Assembly: GCA_963735065.1 (NCBI GenBank)
Contig: CAVTJL010000001.1
Span: 1,984,001-2,048,000, forward strand
Reading direction: 5' to 3'
Source: CAVTJL01 sp963735065
GTDB lineage: Bacteria; Pseudomonadota; Alphaproteobacteria; Geminicoccales; Geminicoccaceae
Length of the DNA stretch: 64,000 nt
Shown: positions 17,733-26,254 of the stretch, in pieces
Layout: the number at the start of each line of letters is the position of its first letter
How positions within the stretch are numbered: position 1 is the stretch's first letter
The notes under the pieces: model-generated
What the model was told of the DNA's origin: nothing
Seen by the model: only the letters and a program-made list of their open reading frames with translations
Database searches by the model: none
Translations under genes and position numbers: made by a program

Positions 17733-18893
17733 TCAGCGGCGCGGCACCGGCTCGTCCAGGACGGCCCGGCGTACTGGTTCCCAGGTCCGGCCCATGGCGG
17801 AGCGTTGGGCTGCGTCGACCACCTCGCTCGCGCGGAGCCCGTCGATGAAGCTTGGGCTGGCGATGCTGCCGGTGGCAACGCTGCGTAGAAGGTCACGAAC
17901 GGCAATGACGAAGGCTTCGCCGAAGCCGATGGCCATGCCGGCTACCGGCCAGAAGAGTTCGCCGCCCGGATGGGCAGGGCCGATCGGGACGGCCTTGAAC
18001 CCGCTCTGCGGCGCTGGATCGGCTGTCCGGTAGAGCAGGATCTCGGTCGGCCGTTCCGAGCTGTACTCGATGGACCCTTTGGTCCCGTGGACGGCGAAAG
18101 CGATGTCCATCTTGTGGCCACCGGCAAGCCAGCTGGTCTCGAGCGCGCCCGTGATGCCGCTTTCGAACTCGACCAGCATGTCGGTGATCTCGTCGACGTC
18201 GACCGCTGCCGTTTGGCCCGGCTTTCCCGCCACCGGGCGTCGCACGAAATGGGTGTGAGAGCGGGCGAAGACGCCCTCGATCTCGCCCACGAGATAGCGC
18301 GCCATGTCGATGACGTGGCTGCCGATGTCGGCACCGCTACCACCACCCGAGGTCGCGCGCTGAAGCCGCCAGGTGATCGGCATGGCCGGATCGAGGCCGT
18401 AGTCGTGCAGATAGCGTCCGCGATAGTGGACGATCTGGCCGATCTCGCCAGCGTCGATGACGGTTCGGGCAAAGGCTGCCGCCGGCCATTTCCGGTAGAT
18501 GAAGCCTACTTGATGGACAAGGCCACTCGCCATAGCAGCCCGGCACATGGCGTCGGCGGAGGCGACCGAGTGGGCCAGCGGCTTCTCGCACAGCACGTGC
18601 TTGCCGTGGGCGAAGGCGTCGACGGTGATCTCGGCGTGACTATCGTTCGGCGTGAGGATCAAGACGACATCGACGTCGTCCGCGCGGGTCACGAGCCGCC
18701 AGTCCGTGCCATGATCGCGCCAGCCCCAGTCCCGCGCAACTCGTTCTGCGGCGCCGGGAGCGATGTCAACGACACGAACCCGCTCGACGTCCGGCACGTC
18801 GGGTCCAGCGAGACCGCGCACGGCACCGAGCGCGAACGAGTATGTACGCGCCATAAAGCCACCGCCAACCATCCCAAACCGGATCGTGCTCAC
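17733..18893 (-). CDS. Gfo/Idh/MocA family oxidoreductase
   Basis: A 386-residue NAD(P)-dependent dehydrogenase of the glucose-fructose oxidoreductase family. The N-terminal Rossmann motif is GMVGGGFMA, and the family motif CEKPLA follows the first half; the C-terminal domain has the substrate site with the GGGSGADIGSHVIDMARYL segment. It probably acts on a sugar, inositol or related polyol. The GTG start at 18893 overlaps the stop of the upstream cyclase gene by 4 bp (GTGA), so the two are translationally coupled and likely share a pathway. Confidence 0.87.
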   Translation of the reverse strand: MSTIRFGMVGGGFMARTYSFALGAVRGLAGPDVPDVERVRVVDIAPGAAERVARDWGWRDHGTDWRLVTRADDVDVVLILTPNDSHAEITVDAFAHGKHVLCEKPLAHSVASADAMCRAAMASGLVHQVGFIYRKWPAAAFARTVIDAGEIGQIVHYRGRYLHDYGLDPAMPITWRLQRATSGGGSGADIGSHVIDMARYLVGEIEGVFARSHTHFVRRPVAGKPGQTAAVDVDEITDMLVEFESGITGALETSWLAGGHKMDIAFAVHGTKGSIEYSSERPTEILLYRTADPAPQSGFKAVPIGPAHPGGELFWPVAGMAIGFGEAFVIAVRDLLRSVATGSIASPSFIDGLRASEVVDAAQRSAMGRTWEPVRRAVLDEPVPRR

Positions 18894-19699
18894 GTCATTG
18901 GGGTTCCGTCTGCCTGCGCCTCGATGATCGCCACCGCACGCGTGAAGCCGGCCGAGGCGGCTTTGATCTTGAAAGGAAAGCAGCTCACGAGAAAGCCGCG
19001 GGGCGGCAGCAGGTGAAGGTTGGCCAGCTTCTCGATGTGGCAGTAGCCGATCTCGCGGCCCGCCTTGTGGCCCTCCCAGATCAGCGAGGGATCGCGTGTC
19101 TCGAGCCAGCGTCGGCGCGTGTGCGAGAAGGGAGCATCCCAGCTCCAGCCATCGGTGCCGGTAACCCGCACACCCCGCTCCAGCAGCCACAGCGTCGCAT
19201 CGCGGCCGAGGCCGCAGCCACGGTCGACATAATCGGGCTGGCCATAGGCAGCACCGGCAGCCGTGTTGACAAGGACGATGTCGAGCGGGCGCAGCTCATG
19301 GCCGATGCGGGCGAGCTCGGCCTCGACCTCGGCAGCGCTCACCACATAGCCGTCCGGCAGCTCACGGAAGTCGAGCTTCACGCCCGCGCCGAAGCACCAG
19401 GAGAGCGGCACCTCGTCGATGCCGATGGCCCGCTTGCCGCCGTCCATCGTCGAGGCGTAGTGCCAGGGCGCATCGAGGTGCGTGCCGTTGTGCGTGATGA
19501 CGCGCAGTCGCTCGATCGCCCAGCCCTCGCCGTCTGGCAGCTGAGCGGGATCAAGCCCGGGGAAGGCCGCTGCAAGCTGGGCTGCTCCCTGGCGGTGGTC
19601 CACATACTCGATCTCGGGCGCGAAGCCGGGTGGATCCGCCGCAACGCCGGTCTCGAGCGGCACTGAGAGATCGACGAATTGCAGCCGCTTCAGATCCAT
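18890..19699 (-). CDS. Cyclase family protein (kynurenine formamidase-like)
   Basis: A 269-residue metal-dependent hydrolase of the cyclase family. The hallmark HxGTHxDxPxH motif is present as THNGTHLDAPWHY. Family members include kynurenine formamidase and isatin hydrolase. The flanking genes here give no support for tryptophan breakdown, so the substrate stays open. The start is ATG 19699 after AGGAAGG. It is the first gene of a two-gene unit with the Gfo/Idh/MocA oxidoreductase, which it overlaps by 4 bp. Confidence 0.85.
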   Translation of the reverse strand: MDLKRLQFVDLSVPLETGVAADPPGFAPEIEYVDHRQGAAQLAAAFPGLDPAQLPDGEGWAIERLRVITHNGTHLDAPWHYASTMDGGKRAIGIDEVPLSWCFGAGVKLDFRELPDGYVVSAAEVEAELARIGHELRPLDIVLVNTAAGAAYGQPDYVDRGCGLGRDATLWLLERGVRVTGTDGWSWDAPFSHTRRRWLETRDPSLIWEGHKAGREIGYCHIEKLANLHLLPPRGFLVSCFPFKIKAASAGFTRAVAIIEAQADGTPMT

Positions 19700-19775
19700 G
19701 GCCAGCCCTTCCTGTGAGCGCCGAGCCTGCCACCCTTGAGCCGGCAGCTCAACGAGCGACGCTCCGCACCCACGT

Positions 19776-20267
19776 TCAGGGCATGGTAACGGAGAGGTAG
19801 GGCAACGGCGGCTTGGCGTTCGGGCCAACAGGCTCGGGCACGGCATGGCTGATCGCTTGAAGCGATTTCAAATAGGAGGCTACCGCCTTTGCATCCGCCG
19901 CAGTCAGCGCCGCATAGGCATGAAACGGCATGAAGGGGGCGAGCTCCCGCCCGTCGGGGCGCACACCCTTCGTGACGGCGGCCACGATGTCGGCGCTCGA
20001 CCATTTGCCGAGGCCGGTCTCGGGATCAGGCGTGAGGTTGGGTGGGTAGAAGGTGCCCAGCCCGGGCGCGCTGAAGCCGATATCCGAGCCCGAGAGCGCC
20101 TTTGAGATGTCCGGCTTGCCGCCCAGCGCGCCGGGCGTGTGACAGCCGCCACAGTCCATGATCGCCACGAGATACTTGCCTCGGGCAGGCTCGCTCTGCG
20201 CTGCTTTTGCCGCGAGCGAAGTCGCCGCCAAGGCTACCGAAACGAGACAAGGCCAAGCTCTATGCAT
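19776..20267 (-). CDS. Class I cytochrome c
   Basis: A 163-residue exported monohaem cytochrome. An N-terminal signal peptide (about residues 1-23) is followed by the haem-binding CGGCH at 39-43. The likely methionine ligand is in the APFMPFHAYAALTAADAKAV segment, a pattern common in cytochrome subunits that accept electrons from periplasmic dehydrogenases. No such dehydrogenase is next to it, so its partner is unknown. It has its own spacing from the cyclase gene (76 bp) and could be transcribed separately. Confidence 0.88.
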   Translation of the reverse strand: MHRAWPCLVSVALAATSLAAKAAQSEPARGKYLVAIMDCGGCHTPGALGGKPDISKALSGSDIGFSAPGLGTFYPPNLTPDPETGLGKWSSADIVAAVTKGVRPDGRELAPFMPFHAYAALTAADAKAVASYLKSLQAISHAVPEPVGPNAKPPLPYLSVTMP

Positions 20268-20335
20268 GACTGCCCCCGCAGCTCGGATCTTTCGTCTCGA
20301 TCTAGCCGGGATCTGCGACCACCGCCAGGGATTGT

Positions 20336-21388
20336 CTAGCTGATGGCGCCCAGGAGGGCCGTCTCCACGGTCCGAGCGGTATCCCCCCAGCGCGGCAGGC
20401 GGGGCCGGAACGAGATGGCGCCCTGGCTCAGACGGCAGCGCAGCCCCGGCTCCGCGAGGATCCGCCGCAACGCTGAGGCGAGCCCGGCAACGTCGCCAGG
20501 CGAGACTCCCAGCGCTGCTTCCCGGGGCAGCCAGTCGGCAAGAGCACCTGCCGTGGTCGCCACGACGGGCAAGCCACGCGCCAGGGCCTCGGCCACCGCC
20601 ATCCCATAGCCCTCGTGGCGCGAGGCAGAGACGAAGAGATCGGCCGAACGCCAGGCGCGCTCCAGCTCCCGATCGTCGAGCTCGCCCTCGAACTGCACGC
20701 GACCTGCCAGTGGAGGCGCGGCAGCGAGGGCCTGCACGGCCGCCACGTGATCGGGTGCGCGGGTGAGGTTGCCGACGACCCGGAGGAACCAGGGAAATTC
20801 GGCGACGGTTGCCAGGGCCGAGAGCAGGGTCCCATGGTCCTTGCGCGGCACCACCGCGCCGACCGCGAGCAGACTGGGGACCTCGTCGCCGGGCTCGAAC
20901 AGCGGCTGGGGGTCGACCCCGGGCACGGCAACTGTGATGCGCGTCGCAGGCACATCATAGTGGTCCCGGAGCTGGGCCGCCGTCGTGGGCGAGGTGACGA
21001 CGATGCGGCGGGCGCCCGCCAAGGCCGCTCGCTCCTCCTGCTCGGCGAGGCTGCGCCGCTCGTCCGTCAGGCCGGCCTCGAGGGCGAGCGGATGGTGGAG
21101 GAGAGCGACGAGCCGCAGTCGCTGCGCCTCGGCCATGGTCAGCTCGGGCATCACCGACAGAACCAACGATTCGACCAGCACCAGCGTGCCGCTCGGAAGT
21201 GCGGCGAAGGCTTCGAGGGTGCTGGCCCGGGCCGCCGCGTCCGGATCGGGAAAGCCTGCCGGCAGTGTCAGGTGCTCGATGCGCCAGCCCAGGCTCTCAA
21301 GCTCGGCCAGGAGGCGCATGTCGTAGATCCAGCCGCCCGTGCGTCGCTCATAGTCGGCCGAGATGGCGAAGATGAGCCTGCGCTCCAT
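20336..21388 (-). CDS. Glycosyltransferase family 4 protein
   Basis: A 350-residue GT-B fold glycosyltransferase. The C-terminal domain carries the family 4 donor-binding region: LLAVGAVVPRKDHGTLLSAL, then LFVSASRHEGYGMAVAEALA, with the conserved E-x7-E motif region there. It probably transfers a nucleotide-activated sugar to a lipid or glycan in the cytoplasm. It lies 6 bp downstream of gatB on the same strand and may be cotranscribed with gatCAB, but that position says nothing about function. Acceptor and donor are unknown. Confidence 0.85.
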   Translation of the reverse strand: MERRLIFAISADYERRTGGWIYDMRLLAELESLGWRIEHLTLPAGFPDPDAAARASTLEAFAALPSGTLVLVESLVLSVMPELTMAEAQRLRLVALLHHPLALEAGLTDERRSLAEQEERAALAGARRIVVTSPTTAAQLRDHYDVPATRITVAVPGVDPQPLFEPGDEVPSLLAVGAVVPRKDHGTLLSALATVAEFPWFLRVVGNLTRAPDHVAAVQALAAAPPLAGRVQFEGELDDRELERAWRSADLFVSASRHEGYGMAVAEALARGLPVVATTAGALADWLPREAALGVSPGDVAGLASALRRILAEPGLRCRLSQGAISFRPRLPRWGDTARTVETALLGAIS

Positions 21389-21394
21389 CCTCGC

Positions 21395-22849
21395 TCAGCC
21401 GTCGAGCCGCGCCTTGAGGAGCTCCTGGACCATGCCGGGGTTGGCCTTGCCGCCGGTCGCCTTCATCACCTGACCGACGAACCAGCCGATCACCTTGGGA
21501 TTCTTGCGGTAGGTCTCGACCTGACCGGGATTGTCCGCGATGAGCTTCTCGACAATCGGCTCGATGGACGACGTGTCCGTCACCTGCTTGAGGCCGCGTT
21601 CCTCGACGATGCGCGCGGGCGGCTCGCCGGTCTCGAACATGATGGCGAAGACGTCCTTGGCCAGCCGGCCGGAGATGGTCCCGTCCCCGAGGAGGTCCAG
21701 GAGCTGGCACAGTGCCGCGGCCGAGACGGGGCTCTGCTCGATGTCCTTGCCGGCCTTGGCGAGGAGCCCGAAGAGCTCGTTGATGATCCAGTTGGCTACC
21801 TGCTTCCCGTCGCGGCCGGCCGCCGCAGCCTCGAAATAGTCCGCCGAGGCGCGCTCGGCCACCAGCACGCCGGCATCGTATGGCGTCAGGCCGTAGCTCT
21901 CGATGAAGCGCGCCTTCTTGGCATCGGGAAGCTCCGGCAGGCTGGCACGGATGCTCTCGATCATCGCCTCGTCGAGGGTCAGCGGCAGGAGGTCGGGGTC
22001 GGGGAAGTAGCGGTAGTCGTGCGCCTCCTCCTTGCTCCGCATGGAGCGCGTCTCGCCCTTGGCGGAATCGAAGAGGCGGGTCTCCTGGACGATGGTGCCG
22101 CCATTCTCGAGGATCTCGACCTGACGACGCGCCTCGTACTCGATCGCCCGGGCGACGAAACGCATCGAGTTGACGTTCTTGATCTCGCAGCGCGTGCCCA
22201 GCTCGTTGGAGCCTTCGCGGCGAACCGAGACGTTGGCGTCGCAGCGGAGGTTGCCCTCCTCCATGTTGCCGTCGCAGGTGCCGAGGTACCGCAGGATCGA
22301 CCTCAGCTTGCGCATATAGAGCACGGCCTCGTCGGGCGTGCGGATGTCGGGCTCTGAGACGATCTCCATCAACGCCACGCCGGACCGGTTGAGGTCGATC
22401 AGCGTCTCGCCGTCCTGTTGGTCGTGGAGCGACTTGCCGGCGTCCTGCTCGAGATGGAGGCGCGTGATGCCGATCGTGCGCGTGCTGCCGTCCGGCAGGT
22501 CGATCGTGAGCCGACCCTCGCCCACGATCGGGTGCTGGTATTGGCTGATCTGATAGCCCTGGGGCAGGTCGGGATAGAAGTAGTTCTTCCGCTCGAACAC
22601 GGAGACCCGATTGATCTGGGCGTCGAGGCCCAGCCCCGTACGCACCGCCTGCTCCACGCAGCGCTCGTTGATAACGGGCAGCATGCCGGGCATGCCGGCA
22701 TCGACCGGGGACACCTGGCTGTTGGGTGCCGCGCCGAAGCCCGTCGAGGCACCCGAGAAGAGCTTGGCCTCGGAGATCACCTGGGCGTGCACCTCGAGAC
22801 CGCAGACGATCTCCCAGCGGCCGGTGCTACCCTCGACAAGGTAGGTCAT
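21395..22849 (-). CDS. gatB: Aspartyl/glutamyl-tRNA amidotransferase subunit B
   Basis: A 484-residue GatB, the tRNA-binding and kinase subunit of GatCAB, which converts misacylated Glu-tRNA(Gln) or Asp-tRNA(Asn) to the correct form. The conserved N-terminus WEIVCGLEVHAQV, the cradle motifs KNYFYPDLPQGYQISQY and YMRKLRSILRYLGTCDGNM, and the C-terminal YqeY-like domain are all present. The start ATG 22849 lies 1 bp after the gatA stop; a start 21 bp earlier would overlap gatA. Full length, in the order gatC-gatA-gatB. Confidence 0.96.
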   Translation of the reverse strand: MTYLVEGSTGRWEIVCGLEVHAQVISEAKLFSGASTGFGAAPNSQVSPVDAGMPGMLPVINERCVEQAVRTGLGLDAQINRVSVFERKNYFYPDLPQGYQISQYQHPIVGEGRLTIDLPDGSTRTIGITRLHLEQDAGKSLHDQQDGETLIDLNRSGVALMEIVSEPDIRTPDEAVLYMRKLRSILRYLGTCDGNMEEGNLRCDANVSVRREGSNELGTRCEIKNVNSMRFVARAIEYEARRQVEILENGGTIVQETRLFDSAKGETRSMRSKEEAHDYRYFPDPDLLPLTLDEAMIESIRASLPELPDAKKARFIESYGLTPYDAGVLVAERASADYFEAAAAGRDGKQVANWIINELFGLLAKAGKDIEQSPVSAAALCQLLDLLGDGTISGRLAKDVFAIMFETGEPPARIVEERGLKQVTDTSSIEPIVEKLIADNPGQVETYRKNPKVIGWFVGQVMKATGGKANPGMVQELLKARLDG

Positions 22850-22850
22850 C

Positions 22851-24326
22851 TCAGTGAGCCTCGAGGCCATAGGGAGTGGTGGCGAAGCCGGCAGCCTCCT
22901 CGATCGCTCGACCGACCTTGAAGCAGGAGGCTTCGTCCCATGCCTTGCCGATCACCTGGAGGCCCAACGGCAGGCCTTCAGCTGACAGCCCCGCCGGAAC
23001 GGAGATCCCCGGCAGCCCGGCAAGATTGACCGTCACCGTGAAGACGTCGTTGAGATACATGGCGACCGGGTCGTCGGCCTTGTCACCGACCCGAAAGGCT
23101 GCGGAGGGCGCTGTTGGCGTCAGGAGCGCGTCGCAGTGCTCGAAGGCTGCCTCGAAATCGTCCACGATCCTGCGGCGAACCTTCTGCGCCTTGAGATAGT
23201 AGGCGTCGTAATATCCAGCCGACAGCACGTAGGTCCCGATCAGCACACGACGACGTACCTCGGCGCCGAAGCCCTCGCCCCGGCTCTTCATGTACGTCTC
23301 GGTGAGATCCTTTCCATCGACCCGCAGGCCGTAGCGCATGCCATCGTAACGAGCGAGATTGGAGGAAGCCTCCGCTGGGGCCACGATATAGTAGGTCGGC
23401 AGCGCGTAGCGGGTGTGCGGCAGCGAGACCTCCACGATCTCCGCTCCGGCTTCCTTGAGCCACTGGGCGCCCTGTTGCCAGAGCGTCTCGATCTCGGCCG
23501 CCATGCCTGGCACCCGGTATTCGCGCGGGATGCCGATCCTCAAGCCCTTTACGCCCTGATGGCAAGCGGCCTGCCAGTCCGGCACGGGCAGATCGGCGCT
23601 CGTGCTGTCCTTGAGATCGAAGCCAGCCATCGCCTCCAGGAGGATTGCCGTATCCTCGACCGTGCGCGCGAACGGGCCTGCCTGATCCAGCGAGCTTGCG
23701 AAGGCAACGATGCCGAAGCGCGAGCATCGGCCGTAGGTCGGCTTGATGCCGACGACGCCACATAAGGAGGCCGGCTGTCTGATGGAGCCGCCGGTGTCGG
23801 TGCCCGTCGCCGCAAGACAGAGATGCGCGGCGGTGGCTGCGGCGGAGCCGCCCGAGCTGCCCCCGGGCACCAGCGCAGCCTCACCGGGTCGGGTCCACGG
23901 GTTCGTGACGGGCCCGTAGTGGGAGGTGGTGTTCGACGATCCCATCGCGAACTCGTCGAGGTTCGTCTTGCCGAGACAGACCGCCCCCGCCGACCAGAGC
24001 TTTGTCGTCACCGCCAATTCATAAGGTGGCACGAAGCCGTCAAGGATGTGCGAGCCGGCCGTGGTGAGCGTGCCCTTCGTGCAGAAGAGGTCCTTGACGG
24101 CGATCGGGATGCCCTCGAGCGCTCCGGCGGCGTCTTGAGCCAGCCGACGGTCCAACTCGGCCGCCATGGCCAGCGCCCGATCCCCGGTAACCGTAACGAA
24201 GGCGTTCAGGTGCTGAAGTGCATCGATTGCCCGGAGATGTGCCTCCGCCAGCTCGACAGCAGAGAATTCCCTGTTGCGGAGCCCGGCCTTAGCGGCTTTG
24301 AGGGACAGCCGTGTCAACGAAGTCAT
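22851..24326 (-). CDS. gatA: Aspartyl/glutamyl-tRNA amidotransferase subunit A
   Basis: A 491-residue GatA, the glutaminase subunit that releases ammonia for tRNA amidation. The amidase triad is complete: K78 (IAVKDLF), S157 in PGGSSGGSAAA, and S181 in TDTGGSIRQPAS. Its ATG overlaps the gatC stop by 4 bp (ATGA), as expected for a stoichiometric complex. Length and motifs are normal. Confidence 0.96.
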   Translation of the reverse strand: MTSLTRLSLKAAKAGLRNREFSAVELAEAHLRAIDALQHLNAFVTVTGDRALAMAAELDRRLAQDAAGALEGIPIAVKDLFCTKGTLTTAGSHILDGFVPPYELAVTTKLWSAGAVCLGKTNLDEFAMGSSNTTSHYGPVTNPWTRPGEAALVPGGSSGGSAAATAAHLCLAATGTDTGGSIRQPASLCGVVGIKPTYGRCSRFGIVAFASSLDQAGPFARTVEDTAILLEAMAGFDLKDSTSADLPVPDWQAACHQGVKGLRIGIPREYRVPGMAAEIETLWQQGAQWLKEAGAEIVEVSLPHTRYALPTYYIVAPAEASSNLARYDGMRYGLRVDGKDLTETYMKSRGEGFGAEVRRRVLIGTYVLSAGYYDAYYLKAQKVRRRIVDDFEAAFEHCDALLTPTAPSAAFRVGDKADDPVAMYLNDVFTVTVNLAGLPGISVPAGLSAEGLPLGLQVIGKAWDEASCFKVGRAIEEAAGFATTPYGLEAH

Positions 24327-24610
24327 TCGACCACCCTGGGAACGACGAAGTATCCATCATGAGCCTTGGGGGCGTTCCGCAGGATGTCGGCCTGCCTGTC
24401 GCCATCCGCCACGCGGTCGGGGCGCCAGCGTGGCGGGATGGCCATGACCGAGCGCAGGGGCTCGACGTCGGCCGTGTCGACCTCGCCCAGCTGCTCTATC
24501 CAGCCGAGAATTTGCGAAAGCTCGCCAGCCAAGAGATCGATCTGGTCTTCGGGCACCTCGATGCGCGCGAGCGTGGCGATACGCAGCACGGCAGCCCTGT
24601 CGAGCGGCAT
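24323..24610 (-). CDS. gatC: Aspartyl/glutamyl-tRNA amidotransferase subunit C
   Basis: A 95-residue GatC, the small belt-like subunit that holds GatA and GatB together. The N-terminus (VLRIATLARIEVPEDQ) and the middle (LSQILGWIEQLGEVDT followed by VEPL) are typical. The start is ATG 24610 after GGAG; a longer frame upstream has no similarity to the family. It heads the gatCAB operon and diverges from the sigma factor gene. Confidence 0.94.
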   Translation of the reverse strand: MPLDRAAVLRIATLARIEVPEDQIDLLAGELSQILGWIEQLGEVDTADVEPLRSVMAIPPRWRPDRVADGDRQADILRNAPKAHDGYFVVPRVVE

Positions 24611-24741
24611 GGCGATGGTCTCCAGAGGATCGGTGGCCTGCCCAGAAGGCGCCAGATCAAACGAGGCTTTACCTACACGGGCCGATCTGGGCTGACAACC
24701 GGCCGCCCCGGTCGGAGGCGGCGGGCGAGGGCTCGACACCG

Positions 24742-25299
24742 GTGGCCGGCCCCTTGAGCGATCGAGGCGACATCGAGAAGCTGATTGAGCTTTGCGCTCA
24801 GGGTGACGAGCATGCGCTCGACGGGCTCTATCGGCTGACGTCAGGTCATCTTTTCGGTGTTGCGCTCAGGATGCTGGGACGAAGGGATCTGGCCGCCGAC
24901 GTCCTCCATGAGGCGTTCGTCCAGATCTGGGAGCGGGCGGCGGCATTCGATCGGACGCGTGGCACAGGCCGAGCGTGGATTGTGGCGATCCTGCGCTACC
25001 GTGCCCTCGACGCGCTCCGTCGCGTGGCGCGCCGTCGCGGCGACGGCGACATCACCGAGCTCGAGATCGCCGACCCGAAGCCGGCGGCTGTCGAGCAGCT
25101 GAGCCTCGAGGAGGATCTGCGGCGTCTCTACCTTTGTCTGGACCGCCTGCCTCCCGACAACCGACGTTGTATTCTCATGGCCTATTTCGACGGGTGTACG
25201 CACGAGGAGATCGCTGACCGCATCCAACGGCCGCTCGGAACGGTAAAGAGCTGGGTCCGTCGCGGCCTCCTCGCGCTCAGGACATGTCTCGAGCCATGA
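24742..25299 (+). CDS. ECF RNA polymerase sigma factor
   Basis: A 185-residue group 4 sigma factor. Region 2 is seen in DVLHEAFVQIWERAAAFD (core and -10 contact) and region 4 in LPPDNRRCILMAYFDGCTHE and LGTVKSWVRRGLLALR (helix-turn-helix for the -35). It resembles the SigK-type ECF branch that pairs with RskA-like anti-sigma factors. The next gene encodes such a protein and overlaps by 4 bp, so the two form a regulatory pair. GTG 24742 is used; a TTG 12 bp later is an alternative. Confidence 0.9.
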   Translation: MAGPLSDRGDIEKLIELCAQGDEHALDGLYRLTSGHLFGVALRMLGRRDLAADVLHEAFVQIWERAAAFDRTRGTGRAWIVAILRYRALDALRRVARRRGDGDITELEIADPKPAAVEQLSLEEDLRRLYLCLDRLPPDNRRCILMAYFDGCTHEEIADRIQRPLGTVKSWVRRGLLALRTCLEP

Positions 25300-26135
25300 A
25301 GCTTGATGACGCCGAGGAACGCGATGTGCTGGCTGCCGAGTATGTGCTGGGCACACTCGATGGCACGGATCGCTCACGCTTCGAGAGAGCTCTGCAGGAC
25401 GACGCCGGGCTGCGTTCTCTGGTGAGCCTCTGGGAGTCGAGGCTCGCAGGCCTGGCTGCGGTCGTGCCGGCCGAGGCGCCGCCACCCGAGGTCTGGGGAC
25501 GGGTCCAAGCCTCGCTGGCAGGCAGGGCGCCATCCATCTCGGATCCCGACGGGCGCCCCTTGCCACAGACTCCGCTGGAGCAGATGGAGCGCTCGCTTCG
25601 GCGGATGAGGCTGGGATTGCGGATCTGGCAGGGGATCGCGGCCGCAGCCGTTGTGGCCGCGCTCGGGCTCTTTGCCTTTCAAAGCCTGCTCACCCAAAAG
25701 CTGCCGGCCGTCCAGCTGGTGGCCGTGCTGCAGCCCGTCAACGCCGGAGCCGCGTGGCTCATAGAAGCGGTAGCCGAAGGCGCGACCGCCCGTCCGCTCA
25801 GCCCGCCCACGTTGGCGCCCGACAAGTCCTTCGAGCTCTGGCTGGTGCCCAGCGCGGGCAAGCCGGTCTCGCTGGGGCTCTTGAGCGATGATAAGACGAC
25901 CGTCCTCGATCTGGATCCGGCCCGGCGGGCGCGACTATCGCCGGACGCGCTCCTCGCCGTCAGCATCGAGCCGAGCGGAGGCTCGGCGACCGGCGCTCCG
26001 ACCGGTCCCGTCGTCTACAGTGGGCGATTGGCAGCGCTGGGAGCCACCTCAAAGACCCACGCCGAGACGGGCGCCTCCAGCCAGCCCGAAGGCTTGCCGA
26101 CCCAGCTGACGAGCCCGCAGCGAGCCAATCCCTAG
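25296..26135 (+). CDS. Anti-sigma factor, RskA-like
   Basis: A 279-residue membrane protein. The N-terminal cytoplasmic anti-sigma domain (AEYVLGTLDGTDRSRFE) lacks the zinc HxxxCxxC motif, as in RskA-type proteins. One membrane helix lies at about residues 110-130, and the periplasmic RskA domain follows (FELWLVPSAGKPVSLGLL). It should hold the upstream ECF factor inactive until a periplasmic signal triggers proteolysis. ATG 25296 overlaps the sigma stop as ATGA; an ATG at 25284 is possible. The signal is unknown. Confidence 0.87.
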   Translation: MKLDDAEERDVLAAEYVLGTLDGTDRSRFERALQDDAGLRSLVSLWESRLAGLAAVVPAEAPPPEVWGRVQASLAGRAPSISDPDGRPLPQTPLEQMERSLRRMRLGLRIWQGIAAAAVVAALGLFAFQSLLTQKLPAVQLVAVLQPVNAGAAWLIEAVAEGATARPLSPPTLAPDKSFELWLVPSAGKPVSLGLLSDDKTTVLDLDPARRARLSPDALLAVSIEPSGGSATGAPTGPVVYSGRLAALGATSKTHAETGASSQPEGLPTQLTSPQRANP

Positions 26136-26254
26136 CGTTTGCCGAAGGCGTGCCTCCGTCGCTGCTCAGATGCGCAGGCGCGGATGAGCTCGCTAGGTGG
26201 GCTTCCCAGATTTGGCCGAGGGCTCAGACGCCAGTCGCCGTGTTGGCCCTGACA

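Noticed and set aside
20615..22357. A 580-codon plus-strand frame opposite the glycosyltransferase and gatB
   Set aside because: Antisense to two clear genes and without recognisable domains.
26136..26254. Possible small gene after the anti-sigma gene
   Set aside because: No start with a ribosome binding site and no conserved frame; treated as intergenic.
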